DNA of 64,000 nucleotides from contig NZ_SJPG01000001.1 in the NCBI RefSeq assembly GCF_007859715.1, positions 1,116,001 to 1,180,000 on the forward strand, read 5' to 3'. The DNA is from Rubinisphaera italica. Its GTDB lineage: Bacteria > Planctomycetota > Planctomycetia > Planctomycetales > Planctomycetaceae. Both the position numbers and the translations under genes were made by a program. Shown piece by piece: positions 37,825-48,449 of the stretch; within the stretch, counting starts at the first letter, position 1; every line of letters starts with the position of its first letter. The notes under the pieces are model-generated. The model had not been told where the DNA came from. It saw only the letters and a program-made list of their open reading frames with translations, and did not search any database.

Positions 37825-38718
37825 TTATTTTTTCTTCGTCGACTTCTTAGCGGTTTTCTTGCTTGAGCGACTTGCCGTTTTCTTCTTTGTAGAAGTCTTC
37901 GTTGACTTTTTCGTAGTCTTCTTTTTCGGAGCCTTTGCAGCACTCGCGTCTGCTTTTGAAGAGGACGCTGATTTTTTAGCTAATTTGGGAGAGGGTTTTA
38001 ATTTGCCTGTCAGCAGTTCTTTCAGTCTTGAAACAGAATGTTTTAGAACGGCCATCTGATCCTCCTGTTCAGGGGGATCGAGTTCGGCGGTCAATGTGGT
38101 GTATTCAGGATCGTTAGCCAGTTCATTGATCAGATGAAAAAACAGAGGGGAATCTGCTTTTCGGACTGCGGCTTTGAGTTGATCGCCCGCGGAAGCCATA
38201 TCGGTCTCTGCAGGTAACAGCCCCAGGACAATGCTGCACTTCAGAATTGAATCATTTACGGGAACGATGTGGCTTCCCAAAGTCGACATCATCGTGTAAT
38301 CGATGACAAATGGTGTGAGAGATTTGATGTTATTGAGATACTTCTCTGCCGCATCCAGATTTTTCTTTCTGAAATCCTCGATATCGTAGCTATATCGGCC
38401 TTCAAAAATAATCTGAAGAGATTCACGCACCCGCATGGCACGCCATTCCGGTTCGGAAAGTTCGACGAATGCTTTTTGCAGTTCGGTAATCGAACTCACG
38501 CGAGCTTCGTTATAATCGAAAAATGACTCCTGGAAATTCACCAAAGCCGCTTCGGCATCGTTGTGAGGAGCCCCTTCCAGACAGATCGCAAACAGCAGGG
38601 AATCGAGCACAGTGCGGTCCGATTTTGGAACGCGCGAGCCGTACTTCTTTTTCAATTCTGTAACGATTTGCTGACAAACCTTCGTGCGGTCGGAAGCTTT
38701 GATCCGTGTTGTTGACAT
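37825..38718 (-). CDS. Endonuclease-III-like protein with Lys-rich histone-H1-like tail
   Basis: The 297-residue protein resembles the HhH-GPD fold in residues 1-215: an LDSLLFAICLEGAPHNDA helix pair, LNNIKSLTPFVIDYTMMSTLG and VPVNDSILKCSIVLGLL, where endonuclease III has PGVGRKTANV and VDTHIFRV. The catalytic Lys in the hairpin is absent and no 4Fe-4S cysteines follow. The last 60 residues are almost only Lys, Ser, Thr and Ala (KKKTTKKSTKTSTKKK type), as in histone H1 or HU-tail proteins. A DNA-binding, non-catalytic role seems likely. It lies 75 bases downstream of rbfA's stop side on the same strand. Confidence 0.72.
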   Translation of the reverse strand: MSTTRIKASDRTKVCQQIVTELKKKYGSRVPKSDRTVLDSLLFAICLEGAPHNDAEAALVNFQESFFDYNEARVSSITELQKAFVELSEPEWRAMRVRESLQIIFEGRYSYDIEDFRKKNLDAAEKYLNNIKSLTPFVIDYTMMSTLGSHIVPVNDSILKCSIVLGLLPAETDMASAGDQLKAAVRKADSPLFFHLINELANDPEYTTLTAELDPPEQEDQMAVLKHSVSRLKELLTGKLKPSPKLAKKSASSSKADASAAKAPKKKTTKKSTKTSTKKKTASRSSKKTAKKSTKKK

Positions 38719-38793
38719 CTTTGCTAATCCACCAGACTCTGTGAGTGATCTCTCTTGGGAGTGTGAGTAAAAACCGGAGTTATCGTTGACTAT

Positions 38794-39240
38794 TTAATTT
38801 GTTAGCTCGGAGTCATCCAAATCAGATAGATCTTCAGTAGATTCATCGGGTTCATGGAATTCATCTTCAACTTCTTCGTTGCCCTCAAGTTCTCCCCGTT
38901 CTCGAGCCAATTCCTCAAGAATGCGAGAAGCTTCGATACTCTTTTTCACACCATCATCAAGGACAAAGTTTAAGATGGGGGTGTAGCGTGTGTCGATTCG
39001 ATCGGCAACTTTCTTCTGCAAAAAACCACGAGCAGATTCCAGTCCATGAATGCAGCGGGTTTGGGTTTTTTTATCGCCCAGCACACTCACATAGACTTTG
39101 GCAGATCTCATATCCTGTGCGACATCGACGCTCAGGACTGTCACATTCTTGATGCGGGGATCGTTCAATTCGAACAGAATTGCGGAGCTGAGGACCTCGC
39201 GCACAGCTCGAGAGGCTTTAGCTGTTCGTCGTGTTGACAT
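38794..39240 (-). CDS. rbfA: Ribosome-binding factor A
   Basis: The 148-residue protein has the RbfA KH-like core: [43 protein letters not shown] and a late [17 protein letters not shown]. RbfA binds the 30S subunit and helps mature the 5' end of 16S rRNA. The C-terminal 30 residues are a strongly acidic tail (Glu/Asp). AGGAG lies about 10 bases before the ATG. Its stop-to-start gap from infB is 143 bases, within the nusA-infB-rbfA cluster. Confidence 0.93.
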   Translation of the reverse strand: MSTRRTAKASRAVREVLSSAILFELNDPRIKNVTVLSVDVAQDMRSAKVYVSVLGDKKTQTRCIHGLESARGFLQKKVADRIDTRYTPILNFVLDDGVKKSIEASRILEELARERGELEGNEEVEDEFHEPDESTEDLSDLDDSELTN

Positions 39241-39383
39241 GCAGGGCAGACTCCTTCAAAGGGCGATGGGGATAGTAGTGATAATGATAGCATTCCGCTG
39301 ACGAGTTCGTTGGGAACCAAAGGGTCAGCATGCCAGACGCTTCAGCACTGCTTGAACAACTTTCGATTTCCCTGCTCGATTGG

Positions 39384-42173
39384 TTAATCATCGAGAGTTC
39401 GCTGTTTCTCATCAATTCGGTAAGCCTCAAGCAAATCGCCTTCTTTGATGTCGTTAAATCCTTCCAGTCGAATACCGCATTCCATCCCCTCACGTACAGT
39501 CTTCGCATCTTCTTTTTCCCGTTTCAGGGAATTGATGGCATAGTTGTTGATGATGGTTTGATCCCGAATCACATGCACGCGATCGTTACGGCTGATTGTC
39601 CCGTTCAGAATTCGGCACCCTGCAATCGTTCCCATACGTGAAATACTGAAGGTCTGCAGTACGATGGCGCGGCCTGTTGTCACTTCAAAGGCTTCAGGTG
39701 CAAGTAAGCCTTCCAGTGCCCGTTTAATATCCTCAGTCACTTCATAGATGATTCTGTAGCGGCGAATGTTGACACCCTCATTCTGGGCGAGCAACTCTGC
39801 GCGCTCCTCGGCAATCACATGGAAGGCAACGATAATTGCTCCTGAGGCTGCAGCCAGCGAAACATCGCTCTCGTTGACTCCACCGATGCCTGTATGCAGA
39901 ACTTCAACACGAACTTCGGGATGATCGAACTTCTCGATTTCACCACGCAAAGCTTCGATTGAACCCGGAGAGTCGGCCTTGAGGATGACAGGCAGATCTT
40001 TCGGGCCTGTGCCTCCCAAAATCTGTTCGAGTGTTTTGGGGCCACCACGGTTGGCCAGATTTTCTGTGCGTCCCTGATGAATACGCTCTTCAGCAACCGA
40101 ACGAGCTTCTTCAACATCAGACATCACAAAGAAGTGACTGCCGGCATTTGGCACAATGTCCAACCCGGCAACCTTAACAGGTGTTGAAGGAGGGGCTTCA
40201 GTCAATTCCATATCATGTTCATTGAACATGGCCCGGATACGTCCGTATGCATTCCCGCAGACGACAATATCTCCAACATGAAGCGTTCCCTGCTGGACAA
40301 TCATCCATGCAATCGGGCCACGCCCTTCATCGCGGAACGCTTCCAGGCAGACGCCATATGGTTTGACATTCTTGGCTGCTTTGAATTCCTGCAGTTCTGC
40401 GGTCAGCAAAATCGTTTCGAGCAGATCATCGATACCAATGTTGTTCAATCCCGATGTTCTCACCAGTTCGATATCGCCGCCCCATTCGGAAACGAGGACG
40501 TTGTGAGAGGCCAGTTCCTGGAGAACTTTTTGTTCGTTAATATCGGGTAAATCGATTTTGTTCAGAGCAACAATCATCGGTACACCAGCCGCTTTGGCGT
40601 GGCTGATACACTCGACCGTTTGCGGTTTCACACCATCGTTGGCTGCAACCACCAGAATGATCATATCAGTCACATTCGCACCCCGGCTACGCATTTCCCC
40701 GAAGGCAGCGTGACCAGGCGTATCGACGAATGTGATTTTATTTCCGTTCTTTTCAACTTGATAAGCCGCGATGTGTTGCGTAATTCCGCCTGCTTCTCCG
40801 CCGACGACATTCGAAGACCGCAATGTATCGACCAGTGTTGTTTTCCCGTGATCGACATGTCCAAGAATTGTCACAATTGGAGCGCGAGGAATCAGTTCGA
40901 TATTATCCTTATGCAGTTCCACCTCAAGTCGTTCAGTCAGTGCATCTTCTAGATTGACTGGACGCTTAATTTCCAGGTCAACTCCCAGTTCGATGGCCAA
41001 TTCCGTTGCCAGATCGTCATCGAGGGCATCGTTGATTTTGGCCATTTTGCCCTGCTTGAACAGGATCGTCATTAAGTCTTTGGCTGGTCGTCCCATCGCC
41101 TCAGAAAGACTTCTAACAGTAATCGGCTGCTCAACAATAGCCTGAGATTTATATTCAATATTTTTGGATCGTCGTTGACGATTTCGACGTCGATTACCGC
41201 GATCATCCCGATCGTAATCCGATGGAGACTGCGTCCGCTTTCGTTGCTGACGACGTTCCTCCCGCTGTTCCGATAAACCGCTCAATCGGCCTCGGCGTGA
41301 AGGGCGATCCGCTTCAGTATCGGCAGATTTTCGATTTCGATCCCGCTCATCGTGCTTGCGGATATGAGCAGCCAGCGGGCTTTGACCATCCAGGATTTCA
41401 GCCGTCAACTTAACATCGGGCTTTTGAGCAGGAGCTTCGTCTTTTTTCTTGACGGGGGCTTCTGCTTTAAATTTGGGAGGTATGGCCAGGTTTGGAAGCG
41501 AAGGTTTCGGCTTTTGCTTAGGCTTCGCTTTTCGAGGAGCCGCATCGGGAATGCTGGCCCGGGGCTTCATGTCGCGAATCCGTGATCCCATATTTCCAAT
41601 CGGAGGAATATATTGATCGGAGTTTTCTACTTCCAGATTCTCTTCACCTGACTCGGCTATAACCGGTTCTTCAGGTTCTGTCTCAGCAGGAATCTCGTCA
41701 TCGTCAACAGCATCGTCAACAGCGACGGTTTCGACGTCCGACGTTAAGGTCTCAACCGGCTCCTGTTTGACCTCGGGTTCATCAACCTCTTCGACGTCTT
41801 CAGGGGATGGCGTTTGAGTTTCTGCAATTGTTTCTTCGCGAACAGGTTTAGAAGCGGGAGCATCCTGACGTTGTTCGACGCGCGGGTCGGGAGTCGCACG
41901 TGGCGTCATTTTTCGAATGGTCCGGACTTTTCCGATCGTCTTGTCAGGATCGAACTCAGGCGCAGAAGGTGTCGAATCGGGGGCTTGCTGACTCGCAGGA
42001 GTATTGCTGGCCTTGAGTGAATCAAGATATTCCAGAAGACGATCCCGTTCGTCGGGAGAAATGCTCGCCAACGCAGAACTTTTCACTGGAATTCCAGCGT
42101 CGTTGCAGTGATTGATAAGCTCTTTACTATCGTAGTCGAGCTCTTTCGCTAAAGCGAAAATCCGTATCTTCAA
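39384..42173 (-). CDS. infB: Translation initiation factor IF-2
   Basis: The 929-residue GTPase starts with an IF2 N-terminal helix module ([19 protein letters not shown]) and a long disordered linker (about 60-340), acidic first and Arg/Lys-rich later. The second IF2_N motif follows, then the G domain: G1 GHVDHGKT at 438-445, G3 DTPGH at 484-488 and G4 NKID at 538-541. Domains II-IV, binding fMet-tRNA, complete it. It recruits initiator tRNA to the 30S. The start is TTG at 42173 with AGGGG upstream, an unusual codon for this gene. nusA ends 139 bases upstream. Confidence 0.96.
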   Translation of the reverse strand: MKIRIFALAKELDYDSKELINHCNDAGIPVKSSALASISPDERDRLLEYLDSLKASNTPASQQAPDSTPSAPEFDPDKTIGKVRTIRKMTPRATPDPRVEQRQDAPASKPVREETIAETQTPSPEDVEEVDEPEVKQEPVETLTSDVETVAVDDAVDDDEIPAETEPEEPVIAESGEENLEVENSDQYIPPIGNMGSRIRDMKPRASIPDAAPRKAKPKQKPKPSLPNLAIPPKFKAEAPVKKKDEAPAQKPDVKLTAEILDGQSPLAAHIRKHDERDRNRKSADTEADRPSRRGRLSGLSEQREERRQQRKRTQSPSDYDRDDRGNRRRNRQRRSKNIEYKSQAIVEQPITVRSLSEAMGRPAKDLMTILFKQGKMAKINDALDDDLATELAIELGVDLEIKRPVNLEDALTERLEVELHKDNIELIPRAPIVTILGHVDHGKTTLVDTLRSSNVVGGEAGGITQHIAAYQVEKNGNKITFVDTPGHAAFGEMRSRGANVTDMIILVVAANDGVKPQTVECISHAKAAGVPMIVALNKIDLPDINEQKVLQELASHNVLVSEWGGDIELVRTSGLNNIGIDDLLETILLTAELQEFKAAKNVKPYGVCLEAFRDEGRGPIAWMIVQQGTLHVGDIVVCGNAYGRIRAMFNEHDMELTEAPPSTPVKVAGLDIVPNAGSHFFVMSDVEEARSVAEERIHQGRTENLANRGGPKTLEQILGGTGPKDLPVILKADSPGSIEALRGEIEKFDHPEVRVEVLHTGIGGVNESDVSLAAASGAIIVAFHVIAEERAELLAQNEGVNIRRYRIIYEVTEDIKRALEGLLAPEAFEVTTGRAIVLQTFSISRMGTIAGCRILNGTISRNDRVHVIRDQTIINNYAINSLKREKEDAKTVREGMECGIRLEGFNDIKEGDLLEAYRIDEKQRTLDD

Positions 42174-42312
42174 AACGCAACCCCTCTGATAAACCTATTG
42201 AGATTCTGAATCCAGGTCATTCAATCCACTTCAGAATCTTAGCCCTGCTTTGTCTCATCCTGACGCTCAGGATTTGTCTGCCCGAAAATTTCTTATTCAG
42301 AAACTTCCGGGA

Positions 42313-43785
42313 TTATGTATTTTCGTCTGATTGACCTTTTGTTTCTTCAGTGACAGCTGGTGACTCTTCCTCGATCCCTGCTTCTTCTACCGATTCCGGT
42401 TCGTCTGCAGGCTGTCCATCGACTTCAGCCTGCTCCGTGTCTACTGTATCAGTTTCTGCGGCGGCTTCTTCTGCGACGGATTCAGCTTCTGCTTGAACAT
42501 CTTCCGCTTTTAAATCAGCTTCGGGTTCGGCAGTCATGGTTTTAACGCTTGGTTCTGTGACTGCAGTCGTTTTAGTGCCCGTATGATCTTGATATTGTTT
42601 TGTGGCACGTGCGGCTGCCTTGGCAATCTTCTCTTCCTCTTCCAGTCGCAAACTTTCGACATCGGCATAATCGACAATCGCTTCGCACTCTTCATCTCCG
42701 AAGCCACTCAATTCTTTCAGGTGCTCTGGCTCAATGACTGACAGGTCATCAAAACTGAAGAATCCTTGAGAGACCAATGACTCAGCCAGTTCCTCTTGAA
42801 TGTGTGGCACTTCGCAGAACGCGGTGACAGAACGTTCGAGTTGTTCGTCCAGTTCGTCGCGGGTCATCACTTCGATATCCCAGCCGACAAGCTTAGAGGC
42901 GAGCCGAACATTCTGACCCTTCTTCCCGATCGCAAGCGATAACTGATCATCGCGAACGAGAACGATCACGCGGCCAAGCATCGGGCAGAGAATCACGTCT
43001 TCAACCTCTGCTGGCTGCAGTGCGTTCGGGATCAAAATTTGTAGGGAATCGTTCCAGCGAACAATATCGATGCGTTCACCGCTGAGTTCATCGACAATAC
43101 TGCGAATTCGAGCACCGCGAACACCAACGCAAGCTCCGACAGCATCGACACTTGTGTCGTAACAGGAAACCGCAACTTTGGTTCGATAGCCGGCTTCGCG
43201 AGCCAGGGAGCGAACTTCAATCACATTCTCTGCGACTTCTGGAATTTCGATTTCAAATAATCGACGGACAAAATCCGGATGGACACGAGACAGTACGATT
43301 TTAAGACGACTGCCAGCTTTTTTCACATCCATGATGACTGCTCGGATTCGTTCATTCACCCGATGACTTTCGCCGGGGATTTGTTCGCTTCGAGGCAGTA
43401 TCGCTTCCGATTTTCCAATATTAACAGTAGCTACGCCATATTCAAGGCGTGTAATTGTCCCTGTTACAAGTTGACTTTTTAATTCGATAAATTCGTCATA
43501 CATCGAATCGCGTTCGGCTTCGCGAATCTTTTGAATCATGACCTGCTTGGCAGTTTGTGCAGCAATACGTCCGAGAATATCGGGATCGAGAGTTTCACCA
43601 TTATGGATAACCTCTGGCTCACCAGTGGTTCGGACAACGGTCACCGTCAATTCATCTTCGTCACCGTAATATTTACGCAGCGCCGTCAGGATCGCCTGTT
43701 CGATTCCTTCAAAAACGATTTCCTTGTCGATGCCTTTGTCACGGTGGATGGCATCGACGATTCTAAGGACTTCGCTGGCGTTCAT
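42313..43785 (-). CDS. nusA: Transcription termination/antitermination factor NusA
   Basis: The 490-residue protein has the NusA N-terminal RNAP-binding domain ([19 protein letters not shown]), an S1 domain ([21 protein letters not shown]), two KH domains ([19 protein letters not shown] and [18 protein letters not shown]) and a helical repeat region. An acidic, Ala/Glu-rich tail ends it. NusA binds RNA polymerase and RNA and controls pausing. The start at 43785 has AGGAGAAC directly before it; the frame is open to 43869 without matching the family. An intrinsic terminator lies upstream at 43914-43940. rimP is not next to it. Confidence 0.95.
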   Translation of the reverse strand: MNASEVLRIVDAIHRDKGIDKEIVFEGIEQAILTALRKYYGDEDELTVTVVRTTGEPEVIHNGETLDPDILGRIAAQTAKQVMIQKIREAERDSMYDEFIELKSQLVTGTITRLEYGVATVNIGKSEAILPRSEQIPGESHRVNERIRAVIMDVKKAGSRLKIVLSRVHPDFVRRLFEIEIPEVAENVIEVRSLAREAGYRTKVAVSCYDTSVDAVGACVGVRGARIRSIVDELSGERIDIVRWNDSLQILIPNALQPAEVEDVILCPMLGRVIVLVRDDQLSLAIGKKGQNVRLASKLVGWDIEVMTRDELDEQLERSVTAFCEVPHIQEELAESLVSQGFFSFDDLSVIEPEHLKELSGFGDEECEAIVDYADVESLRLEEEEKIAKAAARATKQYQDHTGTKTTAVTEPSVKTMTAEPEADLKAEDVQAEAESVAEEAAAETDTVDTEQAEVDGQPADEPESVEEAGIEEESPAVTEETKGQSDENT

Positions 43786-43913
43786 AGTTCTCCTTCCGAA
43801 CGAATGCACGTAATGTGCTTTCGTCATTCCGACGGTTACTCGGAACCGTTTACGACTGATTCCAGTCAATTACGGGATTATGTCAATCAAATGGACGATT
43901 TTCGCCCGTCAAT

Positions 43914-43940
43914 AAAAAAAAGTGGGTCAAGACCCACTTT
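43914..43940 (-). terminator. Intrinsic terminator upstream of nusA
   Basis: A perfect 10-bp stem (aaagtgggtc/gacccacttt) with a 2-base loop is followed on the minus strand by a run of seven or more T residues. It lies 129 bases before the nusA start, inside the probable leader. Confidence 0.85.
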
Positions 43941-44339
43941 GAAAAACCGTCTTTGGTCATCTGCAGTTCAAAAGGAACCCTATGCGATGACTGAATGGGG
44001 ATAATCCCTCATTAGGCGCTCACATAAGAGTTGCCTTTCTGCTGACTTGCTCAACGTAAAGGAATGCATTGGAATGCTGCATCTTGAGACTTCTCAACCC
44101 GATCATCTTGTACCTCGATCGGTTCTCATCTCAATATGCTCCGCATCACCAACTCCCATAACGCTAAAAAAACGGTCCAACAACCTGATTCCCGACCAAA
44201 AGGAAGGGAGGGCAGTGGATATTAATTTACGAATTCGACTGAATTATCACAATAATTTGCGAAAAATCCAGACTCATCAATACATTATCAACAGACATTG
44301 AAGGAACATTTTAAAGGATGGACCTTCGTCTGCATTAAA

Positions 44340-44366
44340 ATTATCCGGCTCAGGCCAAACTGTCAA
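44340..44366 (-). promoter_or_regulatory. Sigma-70-like promoter for the nusA leader
   Basis: On the minus strand TTGACA (44361-44366) is followed after 15 bases by GATAAT (44340-44345); shifting by 2 gives TAATTT at 17-base spacing. It points toward nusA and lies 64 bases after the ileS stop. Confidence 0.6.
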
Positions 44367-44429
44367 TCATCAGCCCGCAGCCTTTTGTAGGGAATCGCAG
44401 AATTCACTTCAGAATTGCACAAATGCCAG

Positions 44430-47400
44430 TCACTCAGCAATGCCAATCGACAAAACTGTTGCAAATTCCCCAACCGAGACACTTTTGCCATCGGCCATTT
44501 CCTGTACGGACTCAATCGAATCTGCGAGAGTTTCGGTTGAAATGTAATCCGACCAGACGTTCAGCATCTGTTTGATTTCGGAGGCATCTGAGCGATATTT
44601 TATATGAATTCGATTTTCAATTTCCAGATCTGCATCTTTACGCAACTGTTGGACATGACGAACAAAATCGCGAGCCATGCCTTCCTCAATTAATTTCGGC
44701 GAAAGTTTCGTCGAAATGGCGACCTGAACTCCTGCATCGTCAGCCGTCCCCCATTCGCTCGACTGTTCCGTACTGACGAGTACATCATTTGGTTCCAGCT
44801 CAATCGTTTCGCCGCCCATTTCGATGCTGACATTGGAGCCAGATCGCAAAGGAGCGAGAATTTCCGGAGCCAGATTCGGCAGATCTTTCCGTAACATGCC
44901 GAGCAACTTGCCGTATTTCGGGCCGAGTGTTTTCAAATTCGGTTTGTAAGCGTACTGCACGATGCCATCGAGATTATCGACCGTCGTTATCGTTTTAACG
45001 TTCAATTCATCCTGAATCACTGAGGCCAACTGCTCAATCGCATCTCGCTGAGCCGCAGTACTGCAGGCGACACTGCAGGCGACACGAATCTCAGCCAATG
45101 GTTGCCGGACGCGTAAATTCGATTGATCTCGCACCTGATGCCCCAGTCTTACCACAGCCTGGGCCAGTGCGGTACGAGCATTCAAGTCTTCGTCCAACAA
45201 GTCCTCATTGACAGTTGGGTATTCGCACAAGTGCACCGACTCCGGCCAGTCGGAAGATTCTGCTTCTGATGATGATGTTTCCAGCAGGTCGCGTCCGAAA
45301 ACCAGATTCTGGTAAATCCGCTCCGCTAAAAACGGAACCACGGGGGCGAGCAACTGACTCAGCGTCACCATCACTTCATGCAAAGTCTGATACGCGGCTG
45401 TCTTGTCGGCATCGTTGGCATCTTTACTGCGCCAAAACCGTCGGCGATTGCGTCGGATGTACCAGTTGGACAGGTCATCGATAAACTGACCGGCAGCAGT
45501 GACAAAACGGGATGTGTCATAAGCCTGAAAACTTTCGTGAGCCAAACCGATGAGCGATTGCAGTCGAGAAAGAATCCAGCGGTCGATTTCCTGACGTTCC
45601 GCATAAGGGATTTTCTGAGCAGTCGGATCGAACTCGTCCAGCCTGGCGTAATTCACGAAGAATGCGTAGGAATTCCAGAGCGGAATCAAAAACTGACGGC
45701 GAACTTCATCGGCCGGCCCACTGGTGACCTTGCAAGTCGGCGCGCCCTCTTTCGTTTCGGAAATTGGACCTTCTGGAGTTTCCAGTGTGACCGGCTGATC
45801 GGGATGCCGTGTGCCGAAGCGTAAGTCGGAAGCCGGGTTTTGTGCCAGATACAACCAGCGAAGGGTATCGACGCCAATCTGCTCGGCGGCTTCTTCAAAC
45901 CAAATGGCAGTCCCATCCGACTTGTGCATCGGCTGACCTTCTTCATTCATCACCAGGCGGTGCCCGAGTAATGTTTTGAAAGGCTGCTTTTCTTTTGGAT
46001 CATCCGTCTCGTCATACCGCATCATTGTTGAGAGCGATAGCATCGAATAGAACCAGTTGCGGAACTGACCGGGGAAACATTCCGTGACGAGGTCAGCAGG
46101 ATACCATTTTTCCCACATGTCGCGATGCGTGTTGTAACCCATCGTCGAAAACGGAGTGATCCCCGCATCGAGCCAGGGATTACCGACATCTTCAATACGA
46201 GACAGTGTCGCACCCGTCGTGGAACTCTTGATTTTGACGTTATCGATCCACGGACGGTGCGGCGTATTCCCTTCAAAACCGTCCCAACCTTCGACACACT
46301 TCTCTTTGAGTTCCGCCAGCGAGCCAATCACTTCGAAATCAGTCGGATCATCAGGATTGATCCAGATCGGCAGCGCCAGTCCCCAGAAACGCTTCTTGGA
46401 AATCATCCAGTCCCGCATGTTCGTCAACCACTCAATTTCCCGGTTCTGCCCATCAATACTTTCCGGCAACCAGTCGATTTGTCTTGTGACATCTTTAATC
46501 TCATCCCGCCAGTCCATATTGATGAACCACTCGTCGACGAGTCGAAAAACGAGTTCATCCCCAGTTCGCCAGCAATGCGGATAAATGTGCGGATATCTTT
46601 CGCTGGCAAACAGCAGATCTTTTTCTTCCAGCTTTTGAATGACAAGATCGGCCGTAGCGGGATCGATGGCTTCACGCCCTGTGAATTCGCCGAAACCTTC
46701 CTGATAACGACCATCTTCTCCCAGAGGAGCGATGCCGACGATTCCCAACTCCAAACCGATTTTGTGGTCGACATCTCCACAGCCGGGAGCGGTGTGAACG
46801 ATCCCTGTTCCTTCACCAGCGACCACATGCGCAGACCCTTTGGAATCGCGACCGCCATCAACAACGAGGTGGCATTCGACTGCGGTTTTATTCCCAACTC
46901 GCTCATCAAAAGGATAACCCCCTTTTTGTGATTGAGCAGGCAGTTCATCAAATGGTCCCTGGTATTTCCAGCCGACCATCTCAGCACCCTTAATGGTGCC
47001 AATTTCTTCAAAGCCCCCTTTTTCCTTGAAGATTTGCGCGAGAGTTTTTAACTTCGGCACGCCATTCGGCCAACTCCATTCAGGGCGTCCGAAGCCTTCT
47101 TTAGATTCTTTTTCCAGGCGTTTGTAGTTCAGATTCTCTTTCGCAAAGTAGTAAATCTGTCCGTCCCGTTTCGATTTGATTTTCACATAATCGAGTTCAG
47201 GATTGACCGCAGCCGCGACATTGCTGGTTAATGTCCAGGGAGTTGTCGTCCAGATGAGCAGATTTTCATTTTCACGATCGAGCAAGGGAAAGCGAACAAA
47301 CAGTGATCGATGGACAGCCAGCTTGCGTCCATCGGCAATTTCCATCTGCGAATAAGCCGAACCGCTGCGGCCGGACCAAGGCATGACATCGTGCCCGCGA

Positions 47401-48050
47401 TAGATTTTTTTGCGATCGAAACACTTCTTGAGGAAGGTCCAGATCGTTTCGTTATTCTCGGTGGAGAAGGTGAAATAAGAGCCGCCCCAGTCGGGATTGC
47501 CCAGTTTTGCCACAATTTGATGCGGCACATCTTTCACTTTTTCGCCGCGGGCATTGGTGTATTCGATTTCCTCCGAGGAGCCGACTGCTGCGGACAGTTT
47601 ACGGAGTTCTGCCGGCTCGTCCCATTCCATCCAGTAGCCGAGACGTTGAGACTGTTCGGTCTGCCGAGCCGCAAATTTTAGCACGCGGCGCTTGCACTGA
47701 TTGACGAATTTATCGATCCCAAATTCATGAATTGCATTCTTGGTGCCGAGTCCCAGCTCTTTTTCAACCTCGACTTCGACCCACAATCCCTGGCAGTCAA
47801 ATCCATTCTGATAGCGGAGTTCATGTCCCGTCATCGCGAAATAACGCTGGAAAGCATCCTTATAAGTGCGTCCCCATGCGTGGTGCACGCCCATTGGATT
47901 GTTCGCTGTGATCGGCCCATCCAGAAATGACCATTTCGCCCTGTTAGCATTTTTCTTCCTCAATTTGGCAAACACATCGCGACTCGACCAGAAGGAAAGA
48001 GCACCATGTTCGCCTTGAATAAAATTGGAGTCAGAAACTTTTTGAAACAT
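44430..48050 (-). CDS. ileS: Isoleucyl-tRNA synthetase with GVHH in place of HIGH
   Basis: The 1206-residue class I synthetase joins isoleucine to tRNA(Ile). The N-terminal part [14 protein letters not shown] aligns with DGPPYANGNIHIGH, so HIGH reads GVHH (residues 54-57). The KMSKS loop reads PMHKSDGT near 709-716. The editing domain ([16 protein letters not shown] [12 protein letters not shown]) and the [23 protein letters not shown] active-site segment are intact, and the tRNA-binding C-terminal domain is of the long type. Swapped HIGH residues of this GXHH kind have been described in some type-2 IleRS. The start Met at 48050 matches the family; Met at 48062 is in frame. Confidence 0.95.
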   Translation of the reverse strand: MFQKVSDSNFIQGEHGALSFWSSRDVFAKLRKKNANRAKWSFLDGPITANNPMGVHHAWGRTYKDAFQRYFAMTGHELRYQNGFDCQGLWVEVEVEKELGLGTKNAIHEFGIDKFVNQCKRRVLKFAARQTEQSQRLGYWMEWDEPAELRKLSAAVGSSEEIEYTNARGEKVKDVPHQIVAKLGNPDWGGSYFTFSTENNETIWTFLKKCFDRKKIYRGHDVMPWSGRSGSAYSQMEIADGRKLAVHRSLFVRFPLLDRENENLLIWTTTPWTLTSNVAAAVNPELDYVKIKSKRDGQIYYFAKENLNYKRLEKESKEGFGRPEWSWPNGVPKLKTLAQIFKEKGGFEEIGTIKGAEMVGWKYQGPFDELPAQSQKGGYPFDERVGNKTAVECHLVVDGGRDSKGSAHVVAGEGTGIVHTAPGCGDVDHKIGLELGIVGIAPLGEDGRYQEGFGEFTGREAIDPATADLVIQKLEEKDLLFASERYPHIYPHCWRTGDELVFRLVDEWFINMDWRDEIKDVTRQIDWLPESIDGQNREIEWLTNMRDWMISKKRFWGLALPIWINPDDPTDFEVIGSLAELKEKCVEGWDGFEGNTPHRPWIDNVKIKSSTTGATLSRIEDVGNPWLDAGITPFSTMGYNTHRDMWEKWYPADLVTECFPGQFRNWFYSMLSLSTMMRYDETDDPKEKQPFKTLLGHRLVMNEEGQPMHKSDGTAIWFEEAAEQIGVDTLRWLYLAQNPASDLRFGTRHPDQPVTLETPEGPISETKEGAPTCKVTSGPADEVRRQFLIPLWNSYAFFVNYARLDEFDPTAQKIPYAERQEIDRWILSRLQSLIGLAHESFQAYDTSRFVTAAGQFIDDLSNWYIRRNRRRFWRSKDANDADKTAAYQTLHEVMVTLSQLLAPVVPFLAERIYQNLVFGRDLLETSSSEAESSDWPESVHLCEYPTVNEDLLDEDLNARTALAQAVVRLGHQVRDQSNLRVRQPLAEIRVACSVACSTAAQRDAIEQLASVIQDELNVKTITTVDNLDGIVQYAYKPNLKTLGPKYGKLLGMLRKDLPNLAPEILAPLRSGSNVSIEMGGETIELEPNDVLVSTEQSSEWGTADDAGVQVAISTKLSPKLIEEGMARDFVRHVQQLRKDADLEIENRIHIKYRSDASEIKQMLNVWSDYISTETLADSIESVQEMADGKSVSVGEFATVLSIGIAE

Positions 48051-48449
48051 CGAAATCAGCATCCTCTACAGCGTAATGCAAAACTGTGTGTAATTGTGAC
48101 AATGTGTTCAGTGATTGGTTCACATTGTGGCATTCTGTCAGCGAATATCACTACAGAGTTAACCTCATCGGTAATTTGAGAACGGTAAGAGATACTCATA
48201 GAAAATGAAAGTGCATCCCCCATTGAAGTGTTGGAGTATGAGCGAATTGAGTCTTCACTTCGAATTTCAATCCATTTACGCCTGACCAAGTTCATTTTCT
48301 CCTTACAACAGTTGCAGGTCACAGAATTGTCAATATCGACGAATCCCCCAAGATTCCTACTTCTAAGGGAGATGCCTGCTATCCATGAACTTGATAGGAG
48401 AAAATTGGTCAAAATATCGAATTTTGACACACATTTTATTTAGCTGGGA
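48051..48449. other. 399-base divergent gap between ileS and the histidine kinase
   Basis: It should hold promoters for both genes. A perfect 8-bp palindrome (48099-48106 with 48121-48128, acaatgtg/cacattgt) lies 49 bases before the ileS start and could be an operator or leader hairpin. I saw no T-box consensus or coding frame. Confidence 0.5.

Larger units (their letters stand above)
43786..44429. other. 644-base gap: nusA leader region with promoter and terminator
   Basis: No supported coding gene. It holds a sigma-70-like promoter (44340-44366, minus) and an intrinsic terminator (43914-43940, minus) ahead of nusA, separated by about 390 bases. The stretch between could be a leader RNA or a small RNA. 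An 84-codon plus-strand frame at 44047 has no recognisable feature. Confidence 0.6.

Noticed and set aside
44047..44301. 84-codon plus-strand frame upstream of nusA
   Set aside because: It runs opposite to the likely leader transcript, and has no ribosome site or domain.
46125..46931. 268-codon plus-strand open frame opposite ileS
   Set aside because: It lies wholly inside the ileS coding region in an antisense frame. Its composition follows the codon bias of ileS and it carries no motif.
48051..48449. T-box riboswitch before ileS
   Set aside because: No T-box sequence, specifier loop or terminator was found; only a short palindrome.
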